In this document: piece after piece, positions 1-6,138 of the stretch
Layout of the letters: the number at the start of each line of letters is the position of its first letter
How positions within the stretch are numbered: position 1 is the stretch's first letter
Origin: Desulfovibrio sp. Dsv1
GTDB taxonomy: Bacteria; Desulfobacterota; Desulfovibrionia; Desulfovibrionales; Desulfovibrionaceae
Reading direction: 5' to 3'
Assembly: GCA_000403945.1 (NCBI GenBank)
Contig: APFI01000054.1
Coordinates: forward strand, 1 to 7,147
DNA length: 7,147 nucleotides
Notes under the pieces: generated by a model
The model's input: only the letters and a program-made list of their open reading frames with translations
The model's database searches: none
What the model was told of the DNA's origin: nothing
Position numbers and translations under genes: made by a program

Positions 1-404
1 GAAAACATCGTCGAGGTGGTCTGTGACATGTCGCCTGCGTTCCTTTCCGCGGTTGAACAGAAGTTCAGGTCTGTCTCGGGCAGCAGACTGGTTCCATGTC
101 GTCCAACTCTTCACCAGGGCCGTCGATGACGTCAGAAAACTTGAGGCCAAGCAGGCATGTCGCCGAGTACGCGGCTGACTGCCTGCTGTTGGCGCCCGTG
201 CGCGGAACATTGGTCCGCCTTGAAAGGCAGTTGCCGCAAATTCTTGATCGTTGGCATTCCTTGCACACCAATGCGAGGCTCGAAGGCTTCAATGGCCTGT
301 TCCGGGCGGCAAGGGCCAGAGCCCGAGGATGCCGGAACGTGGGGAATTTCATCACCATGGTCTACCTGATTGCGGCCCCGATTCAGGTCGTTGTGGCCTC
401 ATGA
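1..404 (+). pseudogene. ISL3-family transposase, 3' fragment, frameshifted
   Basis: Three consecutive frames give pieces of one DDE transposase of the ISL3 type. Frame 1 (1-66) reads ENIVEVVCDMSPAF, which contains the conserved D-M-S-P motif around a catalytic aspartate. Frame 2 (86-about 165) reads DWFHVVQLFTRAVDDVRKLE. Frame 3 (about 180-404) carries the C-terminal signature NARLEGFN with its catalytic-type glutamate at 282-284, then RARGCRNVGNFITM, and ends at TGA 402-404. About 20 bases at 67-85 are scrambled. Much of the usual sequence between the FHVV block and the C-terminal block is missing, so there is an internal deletion near 165-185 as well as the frameshifts. The gene begins before the window. 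Family assignment is firm; the exact element is not identified. Confidence 0.88.
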
Positions 405-406
405 AT

Positions 407-429
407 TCCACATCAAACGACGAGGAACT
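407..429 (+). repeat. Probable right terminal inverted repeat of the ISL3 element
   Basis: Immediately after the transposase stop lies CCACATCAAACGACGAGGAAC. Read inward on the minus strand it is GTTCCTCGTCGTTTGATGTGG, which resembles the ISL3-family end pattern (G-rich start, TTC, CGTC, then T-rich and TGTGG). The position a few bases after the stop codon is usual for this family. The partner repeat is outside the window, so identity rests on position and resemblance only. Confidence 0.5.
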
Positions 430-543
430 TCAATTAGTTACTGCCGCGTTTTCAGAAAGCCCCGTGCGAAAAAGCAGCTCAAAGGCAAGCCTGCCGGAAT
501 GGTCAAAAACTGGTTGGCATGCGACAAAAAAATCCCTGAGCAT
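430..543 (-). pseudogene. EAL/HDOD-domain signalling protein, 5' fragment cut by the ISL3 element
   Basis: From ATG 541-543 the minus strand encodes MLRDFFVACQPVFD, then HSGRLAFELLFRTGLS. This matches the characteristic N-terminus of YuxH-type proteins (degenerate or active EAL domain followed by HDOD), whose start typically reads F-V-A-R-Q-P-I-F-D, then a short turn, then Y-E-L-L-F-R. These proteins are c-di-GMP-related signalling regulators, some linked to motility. Only about 37 codons remain; the frame closes at a TGA (430-432) made at the junction with the insertion element, where about 350-400 further residues are expected. No strong ribosome-binding site precedes the ATG. An upstream TTG (624) is in frame, but the family N-terminus favours 543. 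The gene follows the chemoreceptor in the same direction, which fits a shared motility role. The family match is from a short stretch, so confidence is moderate. Confidence 0.65.
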
Positions 544-558
544 ATCTATCTTATCCCG

Positions 559-608
559 TTGACTGGACGGTTCTATCTCCAAAAGGGGATAGCCAACCGC
601 CCAGTCAA
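559..608. repeat. Long imperfect inverted repeat between receptor and EAL/HDOD fragment
   Basis: The arms TTGACTGG (559-566) and CCAGTCAA (601-608) enclose further pairing: CGGTT (568-572) with AACCG (595-599), then TATC (574-577) with GATA (588-591), and a short CC/GG closing an A-rich loop. One strand has a two-base bulge. The hairpin lies 16 bases past the chemoreceptor stop and 15 bases before the EAL/HDOD start on the same strand. There is no T-run after it on either strand, so it is not a textbook intrinsic terminator. It may act as a Rho-type boundary, an RNA-stabilising stem or an intercistronic processing site. Confidence 0.6.
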
Positions 609-624
609 GCAGACGCCGGCTCAA

Positions 625-2700
625 CTATGCATTTTTCAAATTCTGAATGATGCTCGTGAGTTCCTGTGCCTGGATAGCCAAGTCTGATACAGCCCTGGCC
701 GCTTCATGCATGGCATCCGCACTTTGTCCCACCATGTCGTTCACCTGGATAATTGACTGGTTGATTTCCTCACTGGCAGCGGATTGTTCCTCACTGGCAG
801 CGGCAATGGCGCGAACCTGATCAGCGGTAACATCCACCGTGGCCACAATTTCCTGGAGAGCCTGGCCGGACAGCCCGGCAAGCTCTGTAGCCTGGGTTAC
901 CTGTTCCATGGCGTTCTCCATGCTGGCCATACTTTTTTCAGTACTTTCCTGTATGGCAGCAATGGCATTACTTACATCCGCTGTGGAGACCATGGTTTTT
1001 TCAGCCAGCTTGCGGACTTCGTCAGCAACAACAGCAAAGCCACGCCCGGCTTCCCCCGCTCGAGCCGCTTCAATTGCCGCGTTCAAGGCCAACAAATTGG
1101 TCTGGTCAGCGATATCAGAAATAACGCCCATTATTCTGGTAATATTCTGAGCATGTTCATTGAGCTGGCTCATGTCGTCTTTGAGCCGGGAAGAAATATG
1201 GCGAACCCCTTCAATGCTCTGCAAGGACTGTTCAACAACAGAAGCTCCATGATAAGCTTTTTCTCTGGTTTCTGCCGAAGCGCTCGAAGCTGCTGCGGCG
1301 TTTCTTGCGACATCCTGTACCGTGGCATTCATTTCATTCATGGCGGTGGCAGCCTCAGAGAGACGGTGCACAGATTCCCCGGCACCACGATCAGATTGGT
1401 CAATCTGGGCCGCAAGTTTTGTTGAGGCTGAAGAGATGACGTTTCCTGCATGTTCCAGCCGATCTGCCACTTGCAACATTGTCGCGGTCTTCTCCTGGGT
1501 TTCCTTGCTCGCGGCTTCGGCCTTCATCATCGCTGACTGGGCATTGGCTGACAGTTCTCTGGCATTTTGTTCATTTTCTTGCGCGCTCCGTATTGTCTCG
1601 CCAATATGCGCAAGCATTTTCGCAAACCCTTCGTACAGAGTCAGTAATTCTCCGGAAAAAATATTTTTACGCGGCAATGCGGTACTCAGATCACCATTGG
1701 CAATAATTTCGGAAGTATTGCTGAGCAAAGCCAAGGGGCGATTAATACTGCGCAATATAAATATTCCAAAGATAAATACCGCCACAGTCATGAACGTTGA
1801 AAAGATCACGCTGATTTTGAGCATAGTGTAGGTACCAGCAAAAACTTCGTCAGCATCAATGGCATAGACATATTTCCAGCCACGCTCATCATCAAGGATA
1901 TTGATTAGCAGAGTACCGTCATTAACGTCTATCAGGTGAGTCCCTTCTGGCATGGAGTAAACTTTATCCAAACCAGGCATTTTTTTGTCAGCCACCTTGC
2001 TGAACAGAACATTTGCGTTGCGGCTCGCCACAATGACACCGCCGGGATCAATAAGAGTCAGACGCCCCGTTTGGCCAACTTTCATGCTGGAGACACTTTT
2101 GGAAAGCGCGGCCAAACTTACTTCAATGTAGGAGACACCTATGATTTCGCCTGTGGCAGCCGTAACTTTATGGGAAAAAGCACATACGGGAACTCCTGCC
2201 GCAGTCAGATAAACCGAATGGGCAGATCCAACGGCGCTGGCGGCAGCGGACTGGAACCAGGGGCGTTTCCGCGGATCAAAACCGGCGGGATACTCAATGG
2301 GGGGGAATTCCAGAAACCCTCCATTTATGTCTCCAAGCCCCAAGGCCAAGTAAGAATCATTAGACTTAAGGAGCTGTTCTCGTATAGCCTCCAATTCTTG
2401 AGCCTGGGGTGTCAGTTCATGAAGAGCAAAAACCTTAGGCGCATTCAAGTGGATATAGGAAGGGAGATGGTCTATCGCTGCTGAGATTTGCGGCAGACCA
2501 GACAGGAATGCGCTGTTATCTTCTGCGGCTTTAAAAAAAATAGAAACATATTTTGCAGTACTTTGAACAATAGTTTTTGAATTATTCACCGCAACATTAT
2601 AACTATCTTTGTATGCGAAATACCCCATAAAAGATACAACGCATACCATGGACATGACGAAGCTCACCATAAGGAGGAAAAGTTTTGTGCGTATTGTCAT
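625..2700 (-). CDS. Methyl-accepting chemotaxis protein with double-Cache sensor domain
   Basis: A 691-residue inner-membrane chemoreceptor that would signal to CheA/CheW. ATG 2700 is chosen because AGAGAGG lies six bases upstream and the first membrane segment follows at once; a longer start at 2748 adds 16 residues without a good site. In order: membrane helix about 5-30; periplasmic dCache-type sensor about 31-290, with DPRKRPWF at 142-149, typical of the distal pocket; membrane helix about 294-316; HAMP about 318-372; cytoplasmic coiled coil with the conserved hairpin tip (DIADQTNLLALNAAIEAARA, then GEAGRGFAVVADEVRKLAEK) about 529-568. Glu-pair methylation-type sites (AASEEQSAASEEI) lie near 635-646. 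No C-terminal NWETF-like tether for CheR/CheB is present. The ligand cannot be read; dCache receptors often bind amino acids, amines or organic acids. The frame is uninterrupted over 2 kb, unlike its neighbours, and its base composition is visibly lower in GC. Confidence 0.95.
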   Translation of the reverse strand: MTIRTKLFLLMVSFVMSMVCVVSFMGYFAYKDSYNVAVNNSKTIVQSTAKYVSIFFKAAEDNSAFLSGLPQISAAIDHLPSYIHLNAPKVFALHELTPQAQELEAIREQLLKSNDSYLALGLGDINGGFLEFPPIEYPAGFDPRKRPWFQSAAASAVGSAHSVYLTAAGVPVCAFSHKVTAATGEIIGVSYIEVSLAALSKSVSSMKVGQTGRLTLIDPGGVIVASRNANVLFSKVADKKMPGLDKVYSMPEGTHLIDVNDGTLLINILDDERGWKYVYAIDADEVFAGTYTMLKISVIFSTFMTVAVFIFGIFILRSINRPLALLSNTSEIIANGDLSTALPRKNIFSGELLTLYEGFAKMLAHIGETIRSAQENEQNARELSANAQSAMMKAEAASKETQEKTATMLQVADRLEHAGNVISSASTKLAAQIDQSDRGAGESVHRLSEAATAMNEMNATVQDVARNAAAASSASAETREKAYHGASVVEQSLQSIEGVRHISSRLKDDMSQLNEHAQNITRIMGVISDIADQTNLLALNAAIEAARAGEAGRGFAVVADEVRKLAEKTMVSTADVSNAIAAIQESTEKSMASMENAMEQVTQATELAGLSGQALQEIVATVDVTADQVRAIAAASEEQSAASEEINQSIIQVNDMVGQSADAMHEAARAVSDLAIQAQELTSIIQNLKNA

Positions 2701-2706
2701 CCAATG

Positions 2707-2713
2707 CCTCTCT
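2707..2713 (-). promoter_or_regulatory. Ribosome-binding site deciding the chemoreceptor start
   Basis: On the minus strand AGAGAGG is followed by six bases and then ATG at 2700. It sits in a purine run (AAAGAGAGAGAGG) and supports ATG 2700 over the upstream in-frame ATG. Confidence 0.65.
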
Positions 2714-2788
2714 CTCTTTATTTTATATATAACATCCATATATCGCATGCCTTCATTGTTTCTTTTGATACAGTACAGATAAAAAATT

Positions 2789-2818
2789 TAAATATGTAAT
2801 AACAAATTTTGTTTGCAA
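2789..2818 (-). promoter_or_regulatory. Candidate sigma-70-type promoter for the chemoreceptor
   Basis: On the minus strand TTGCAA (2818-2813) is separated by 18 bases from TATTTA (2794-2789), about 90 bases before the start codon. The surrounding 2750-2950 stretch is very AT-rich, so several other -10-like hexamers exist (for example TTGTTA, 17 bases, TTATCT slightly downstream). I see no sigma-28 (FliA) motif. Confidence 0.3.
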
Positions 2819-3126
2819 GGTTCTTTCTCAAGTCAATCCTGCAAACAATATCCATGTTTAACTATGCAGCATTGCATAATTATACTTTTTATTCTTATCT
2901 GAATGATATTCTGCTTATCGGAATAAATAAAAAAGCATTCCTCTTATGAAGCAACTTAAGTTACGCGACACCGCTGCCATCCAGCATATTCTATTTTGCC
3001 GGGCATGTCGAGCCTCCGCGAAAGCGTGGAAGGCAGGGAACAACCCAGCCCGGCTATTGGAACCCGGCCTGCAGGCATAGGCTGTCGCAGCCCCGGACCA
3101 CCGGAAAATGACATTCCCCATAAATG

Positions 3127-3167
3127 ACAGTCCGGCGCGGATTTTTCTGAAATCCGCGCCGGACTGT
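3127..3167 (-). terminator. Strong 18-bp stem-loop, possible terminator of the glycosyltransferase gene
   Basis: AGTCCGGCGCGGATTT (3129-3144) and its exact reverse complement (3150-3165) flank a five-base loop TTCTG. Two more pairs extend the stem to 3127/3167. It lies 44 bases past the glycosyltransferase stop, where a terminator is expected. The minus-strand tail reads GTCATTTATG, so the T-tract is weak. It may be a bidirectional or less canonical terminator, or another palindromic element. Confidence 0.55.
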
Positions 3168-3210
3168 TCAACATGTCCAGTACCTGATGCTTTCGGGCCG
3201 GAAAAGGCGA

Positions 3211-4385
3211 TCAGACTGTTCCGCCGCGCGTGGCCAAGCATTCCTGCACAAGCTTTTTCAGGCGTTCCACCTGCACGGGGGCGCCGCCACGCTGGCCACA
3301 GTCTCAGACATGGCCTGCGCATCCCAGAAATCGCACAGAAAACCGTTGCTCCCGTGACGAAGCACTTCGCGTACGGGCGCGGTATCCGAGCCCACCACCA
3401 GAACGCCGCAGGACATGGCTTCCAGGATGCCCGTGGACAACGCATACGGGGCCGTCAGATAGACGTGCACGGTGGAGGCCCGCAGCATCCGTCGGTATTC
3501 GTTTAATGAACACGGTCCCAGCAGATCGGGCACGCGCCTCGGCCGAAAGAGGCAGCACTTCACGGCACTGGAGCAGGGCTTCCTCGTTGCGCCGCCGGGC
3601 ATCTTCCCCGGCGCGGGAAGGTCGGGCCGAGCCGGGCCAAGCCACCAGCACACGACAACCATGCCGCAATTCCAGCAACCGGGGCAGGCAGCGCGCGAAT
3701 TGCGCGAAGCCGCGCGCCGTATCATGCAGCGGACCGGAAAAACTTATCAACTCGTCCACATCCGCAAGATCAAGACCGCCGCCGACAAAGCCTTTTACTG
3801 GCGCGGGTGAAAAAAGCCGTATCCACGCCGCTGTGCAGCACACGAAGACATTGGACCAGAAATTCCGGATACTGGTCGCGCTGCCAGTCCGAGGAAATCA
3901 TCGCCTGATCCGCATCTCCCAGGGCATTGTATTCCCGGAGGTTGCGCACCTTGGCCGGGGCGAAGTCCGCCGGAGGGCCAAGGCCGCTCCCGGTTGAAGA
4001 AGCAATAACTCTCTCCCCGGTTGTAAAACCAGTCCGCATGTACGAGGTAGAAGGCTTGGGGAAAAATGTCCCGCACATAAAAACTGCCGCCCGCAGAAGA
4101 GGAAGCGCAGACCAGAGCGGGCGCGAAGCCGCCCCTGTGCAGCCCCAGCATGGCGTTGCCGGCCCTGACCCCGCGCCGGAAGCGGCGCACCGCCTCCCGT
4201 TCTGCGGGATCTCCGCAGGTATGGCCGAACGGCGGGGCCAGACGCAGGAGGCGCACGCCGGGCAGACCACTTTTCTGGCCGGTTTCGGAAAGAAAGAGCA
4301 CCGTGTTTTCCGGCTCGGCACCAAACGCGTGGGCCAACAGGCGGAACGGGCCGGGAAAAGACCCGTGCAGAAAAAGAATACGCAG
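3211..4385 (-). pseudogene. GT4-type glycosyltransferase, multiply frameshifted
   Basis: Five frame segments join into one GT-B glycosyltransferase. About 4385-3985 begins RILFLHGSFPGPFRLLAHAF and includes SFYVRDIFPQAFYLVHADWF. About 3980-3815 reads VRNLREYNALGDADQAMISS, then DWQRDQYP and VLHSGVDTAFF. About 3815-3525 has GGLDLADVDELISFSGPLHD, then TARGFAQFARCLPRLLELR. About 3525-3280 carries the donor-binding domain STGILEAMSCGVLVVGSDTA PVREVL, with the GT4 glutamate at 3420-3422. About 3273-3211 ends QVERLKKLVQECLATRGGTV and TGA 3213-3211. At least four indels separate them, and there are few true nonsense changes. The expected start codon position (4385-4383) is CTG, preceded by the ribosome-binding-like AAAGGCGG, so the ATG may also be lost. 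Such enzymes add sugars to lipopolysaccharide, exopolysaccharide or proteins; the acceptor is unknown. About 390 residues in total would be normal. Confidence 0.88.
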
Positions 4386-4499
4386 ACAACCGCCTTTGCT
4401 TATGCCCGGACGCCGCCCTCTTCAGTTTGCGCGCCGTTTCGCTCCCTCTCGCTCGGGGATTCGCTCTCTCCGCCGTTATCACCGTTATCACCGCCAGCC
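4386..4499. other. Unassigned stretch between glycosyltransferase and IS5 remnants
   Basis: No protein family is recognised here in any frame. It contains a tandem pair of CCGTTATCA (4473-4481 and 4482-4490), probably a minor duplication. The end of the IS5 transposase gene and the original glycosyltransferase leader both fall in or near this piece, but the junction cannot be placed exactly. Confidence 0.4.
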
Positions 4500-4737
4500 C
4501 GGCGTGCCATTGTCCGCCTGAACGTGTTGAGCCAGGCAAAAAGCCGTTCGATTTTCCAGCGGCGACGATAACGCCGCAAGGGGCGACCATCTTGTGTTTT
4601 GGTGCGCTTTTTCCGGTTTGGAGCGATATTTCAATACCCCAATCTTCTTCCAGTCTGGCGTCAAGCTTATCGCTGTTGCAAGCTTTATCGCCTATCAAGC
4701 GCCTTGGGAGTTCGTTGGCAAATACCCTTGGGGTATC
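4500..4737 (-). pseudogene. IS5-family transposase, C-terminal fragment, frameshifted
   Basis: Minus-strand sequence from about 4737 reads ELPRRLIGDKACNSDKLDAR, then LEEDWGIEI. After a one-base frame change near 4626-4632 it continues IAPNRKKRTKTQDGRPLRRY, then RRRWKIERLFAWLNTFRRTM. This is the C-terminal half of an IS5-family (IS427/IS1031-like) DDE transposase; the final catalytic glutamate, in the R-W-K-I-E-R motif, is codon 4549-4547. The match stops after TMAR, before the usual W-E-x-H-x-x-N-F-L-G-F tail, so the extreme C-terminus is missing too. The N-terminal half is absent: the piece is joined directly and in frame to an hsdR fragment. No terminal repeats are seen. It is an inert relic. 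Confidence 0.85.
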
Positions 4738-5001
4738 CTCCACATTGTCCTGCATGATGCCAAAAACAGCGTTTTTGAGCGTATTGTTGCTTTCCATGCG
4801 GGCGTTTTGCTTGTCAGAATTTTTGAGCGCGTTTTGGTATTTTTCGTCTCGCGCCACCATGGCGGGCAACTCACGTATCTGACGGCGCACATTGTTCTCA
4901 TCCTTCCAGTCAATGCCGCCAAAAAGATCGTTGAAAGTATTCAGAATCTGCGTGAGCTGATCCAGCTCCATACCGGGCAGCTGACGCATTTCAAGCGTGG
5001 A
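4738..5001 (-). pseudogene. hsdR: Type I restriction endonuclease subunit R, C-terminal fragment
   Basis: From codon 5001 the minus strand reads STLEMRQLPGMELDQLTQIL, NTFNDLFGGIDWKDENNVRR, QIRELPAMVARDEKYQNALK, then NSDKQNARMESNNTLKNAVF and GIMQDNVE. This resembles the helical C-terminal domain of HsdR subunits, in which the block K-x-S-D-K-Q-N-A-(R/K) is highly conserved. That domain normally docks R onto the M2S core. The helicase and nuclease domains (over 700 residues) are absent, and the last ~25 residues of a normal HsdR (the F-K-Q-F-S-D-N-P-type end) are replaced by the IS5 fragment at 4737. An in-frame TAG (5004-5002) lies just before the first HsdR codon. No hsdM or hsdS is in the window. 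The restriction function is gone. Confidence 0.82.
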
Positions 5002-5007
5002 CTACTT

Positions 5008-5985
5008 CTATTCCACAAAAAAACGACGTGTTTCTTCAGGCTCGCAGCCGCTGAAATACATTTCCAGAGGCACGTCTTCCAAGGCTTTGGCCAAGGATTC
5101 GGGCTCGTACCTGAGCCCGGTGAACATATTTTCCAGTTCCCCGATCTCGGCATTGGCGAAGAAATCGCCGTAAATCCGGCAATCCGCAATCTGACCGTTG
5201 CGCACGTCCAGCCGCAGATTCACGCTTCCCCACGGGAAACGGCGACGTTTTTCCTCAGTGAAGGCCGGCGAAGCGCCGTAATTCCAGCTCCACTGCCGGT
5301 ACTTGCTCTCGGCCAAGGCTTGGGCCGCTGCGTAATCCCGCATGTCCAAACGGGCCGCGCCGTCGGCGCAATGGCGCAACAGGCAGCACTTGAGACTGCC
5401 CATGTCTGTGCCCGGCGTCCAGCACTCGGAAAGATTGCGCACCCTGGCCCGCACCGACGCCACACCCTTGGAACGGATTTTTTCCGGGTCCACATTCAGG
5501 GCTTCGTTCAGGCGCTCGAAATCCACATTCACCAGCAGAGTACCGTGGTGCAGGACCTTGCCCATGTGTATCCTCTGTGCGCTGCCTGAAACCTTGCGCC
5601 CGTCCACCTCCAGATCGTTGCGGCCTGAAATTTCAGCCCGCACGCCCACATCGCGCAGGGCTTCCCGTACCGACCCCAAATAGCGCCTGAAATCGACCTT
5701 TTCCAGCCCGTACGCGTTTTCAATAAAGGAAAAATTGAGGTTGCCCGTGTCGTGATATACCGCACCGCCGCCGGTGATACGCCGCACCACGGACAGATTT
5801 TCGCGTCGCACGAAATCGGCGTTGATTTCCTCGGCGGTGCATTGATGGCGGCCCACAATAATGGAAGGACCGTTCTGCCAGAGCAGAAAATAACCGGGAT
5901 GCCCCAGAGGCAGGGAAAGAAAAAGCTGTTCCTCAAGGGCAAGATTGAAAGCGGGATCAAGCGAAGAAAGTATCAGAAAATTCAT
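5008..5985 (-). CDS. lplA: Lipoate-protein ligase A
   Basis: A complete 325-residue cytoplasmic enzyme that activates free lipoate with ATP and attaches it to a lysine of lipoyl domains (2-oxoacid dehydrogenase E2 or glycine-cleavage H protein). The family signature RRITGGGAVYHDTGNLNFSF lies at 68-87. GRNDLEVDGRKVSGSAQRI (121-139) contains the lipoyl-AMP-binding lysine, Lys131 (equivalent to Lys133 of the E. coli enzyme), followed by HHGTLLVNVD (146-155). The C-terminal accessory domain begins near 233 (WNYGASPAFT). Length matches the family (about 330). ATG 5985 is preceded by AGAGGG with a four-base gap and by a strong promoter. The gene has no partner: its upstream neighbour is an ABC ATPase pseudogene and downstream lies hsdR debris. 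All key motifs are present, so it is probably functional and serves lipoate salvage. Confidence 0.94.
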   Translation of the reverse strand: MNFLILSSLDPAFNLALEEQLFLSLPLGHPGYFLLWQNGPSIIVGRHQCTAEEINADFVRRENLSVVRRITGGGAVYHDTGNLNFSFIENAYGLEKVDFRRYLGSVREALRDVGVRAEISGRNDLEVDGRKVSGSAQRIHMGKVLHHGTLLVNVDFERLNEALNVDPEKIRSKGVASVRARVRNLSECWTPGTDMGSLKCCLLRHCADGAARLDMRDYAAAQALAESKYRQWSWNYGASPAFTEEKRRRFPWGSVNLRLDVRNGQIADCRIYGDFFANAEIGELENMFTGLRYEPESLAKALEDVPLEMYFSGCEPEETRRFFVE

Positions 5986-5989
5986 ATAA

Positions 5990-5995
5990 CCCTCT
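5990..5995 (-). promoter_or_regulatory. Ribosome-binding site of lplA
   Basis: AGAGGG lies four bases before ATG 5985 on the minus strand. The gap is short, but the site supports this start. Confidence 0.55.
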
Positions 5996-6002
5996 GCTAA
6001 TT

Positions 6003-6031
6003 ATCATACCCCGCCCGTCTGGATGGGTCAA
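6003..6031 (-). promoter_or_regulatory. Near-consensus sigma-70 promoter for lplA
   Basis: On the minus strand TTGACC (6031-6026) and TATGAT (6008-6003) are exactly 17 bases apart; each hexamer differs from consensus at one position. Transcription would start near 5996, about ten bases before the lplA start codon, giving a very short leader in which the ribosome-binding site occupies the first bases. No operator palindrome is evident. Confidence 0.7.
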
Positions 6032-6138
6032 GAATATGCCGTCGCGCCGGAAGGTACTCCGCTCTGCTATTTGAATTCCCGCCAACATGCCCGGCATAGT
6101 CCGAAAGTGAGCGAGGGGCCGGGACGCGGGAAGGATGC

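Larger units (their letters stand above)
1..429 (+). mobile_element. Remnant of an ISL3-family insertion sequence (right part)
   Basis: The region holds the 3' part of an ISL3-type transposase, followed three bases after its stop by a terminal-repeat-like sequence. The left part of the element lies outside the window. The coding sequence is broken in three frames and has lost an internal segment, so the element cannot move by itself. Its right end abuts the codons of an EAL/HDOD gene on the opposite strand, which makes it the likely agent that cut that gene. ISL3 elements usually create 8-bp target duplications. Only one side is visible here, so the duplication cannot be confirmed. Confidence 0.8.
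2701..3210. other. Gene-free interval: AT-rich receptor leader, then GC-rich non-coding debris
   Basis: From 2750 to about 2955 the sequence is strongly AT-rich and has no plausible coding frame; it probably holds the receptor promoter and leader. Around 2960 the composition turns GC-rich. The open frames between 2960 and 3200 (minus) have no recognisable domain and no start with a ribosome-binding site, so I do not call them genes. The stretch 2960-3125 may be further decayed coding sequence, but I cannot identify it. The hairpin at 3127-3167 is listed separately. Confidence 0.6.

Noticed and set aside
766..803. A 17-base direct repeat (TTCCTCACTGGCAGCGG) with 21-base spacing
   Set aside because: It encodes two successive AASEE heptads in the chemoreceptor coiled coil, a conserved methylation-site region, so the repeat is explained by the protein.
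784..2484. Long plus-strand open frames antisense to the chemoreceptor, up to 213 codons
   Set aside because: They lie entirely inside a well-supported gene on the other strand, have no recognisable domains and no convincing ribosome-binding site.
2915..3445. A 176-codon minus-strand open frame
   Set aside because: Its first half is an out-of-frame reading of the glycosyltransferase 3' end, and its second half has no identifiable domain and crosses the palindrome.
4473..4490. Tandem CCGTTATCA pair as a possible direct-repeat regulatory site
   Set aside because: Only two copies exist, in degraded sequence between two pseudogenes; a small duplication is the simpler reading.
3898..4989. A single 363-codon minus-strand open frame as one gene
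   Set aside because: It is a chance concatenation: HsdR C-terminus, then IS5 transposase, then out-of-frame reading through the glycosyltransferase pseudogene.
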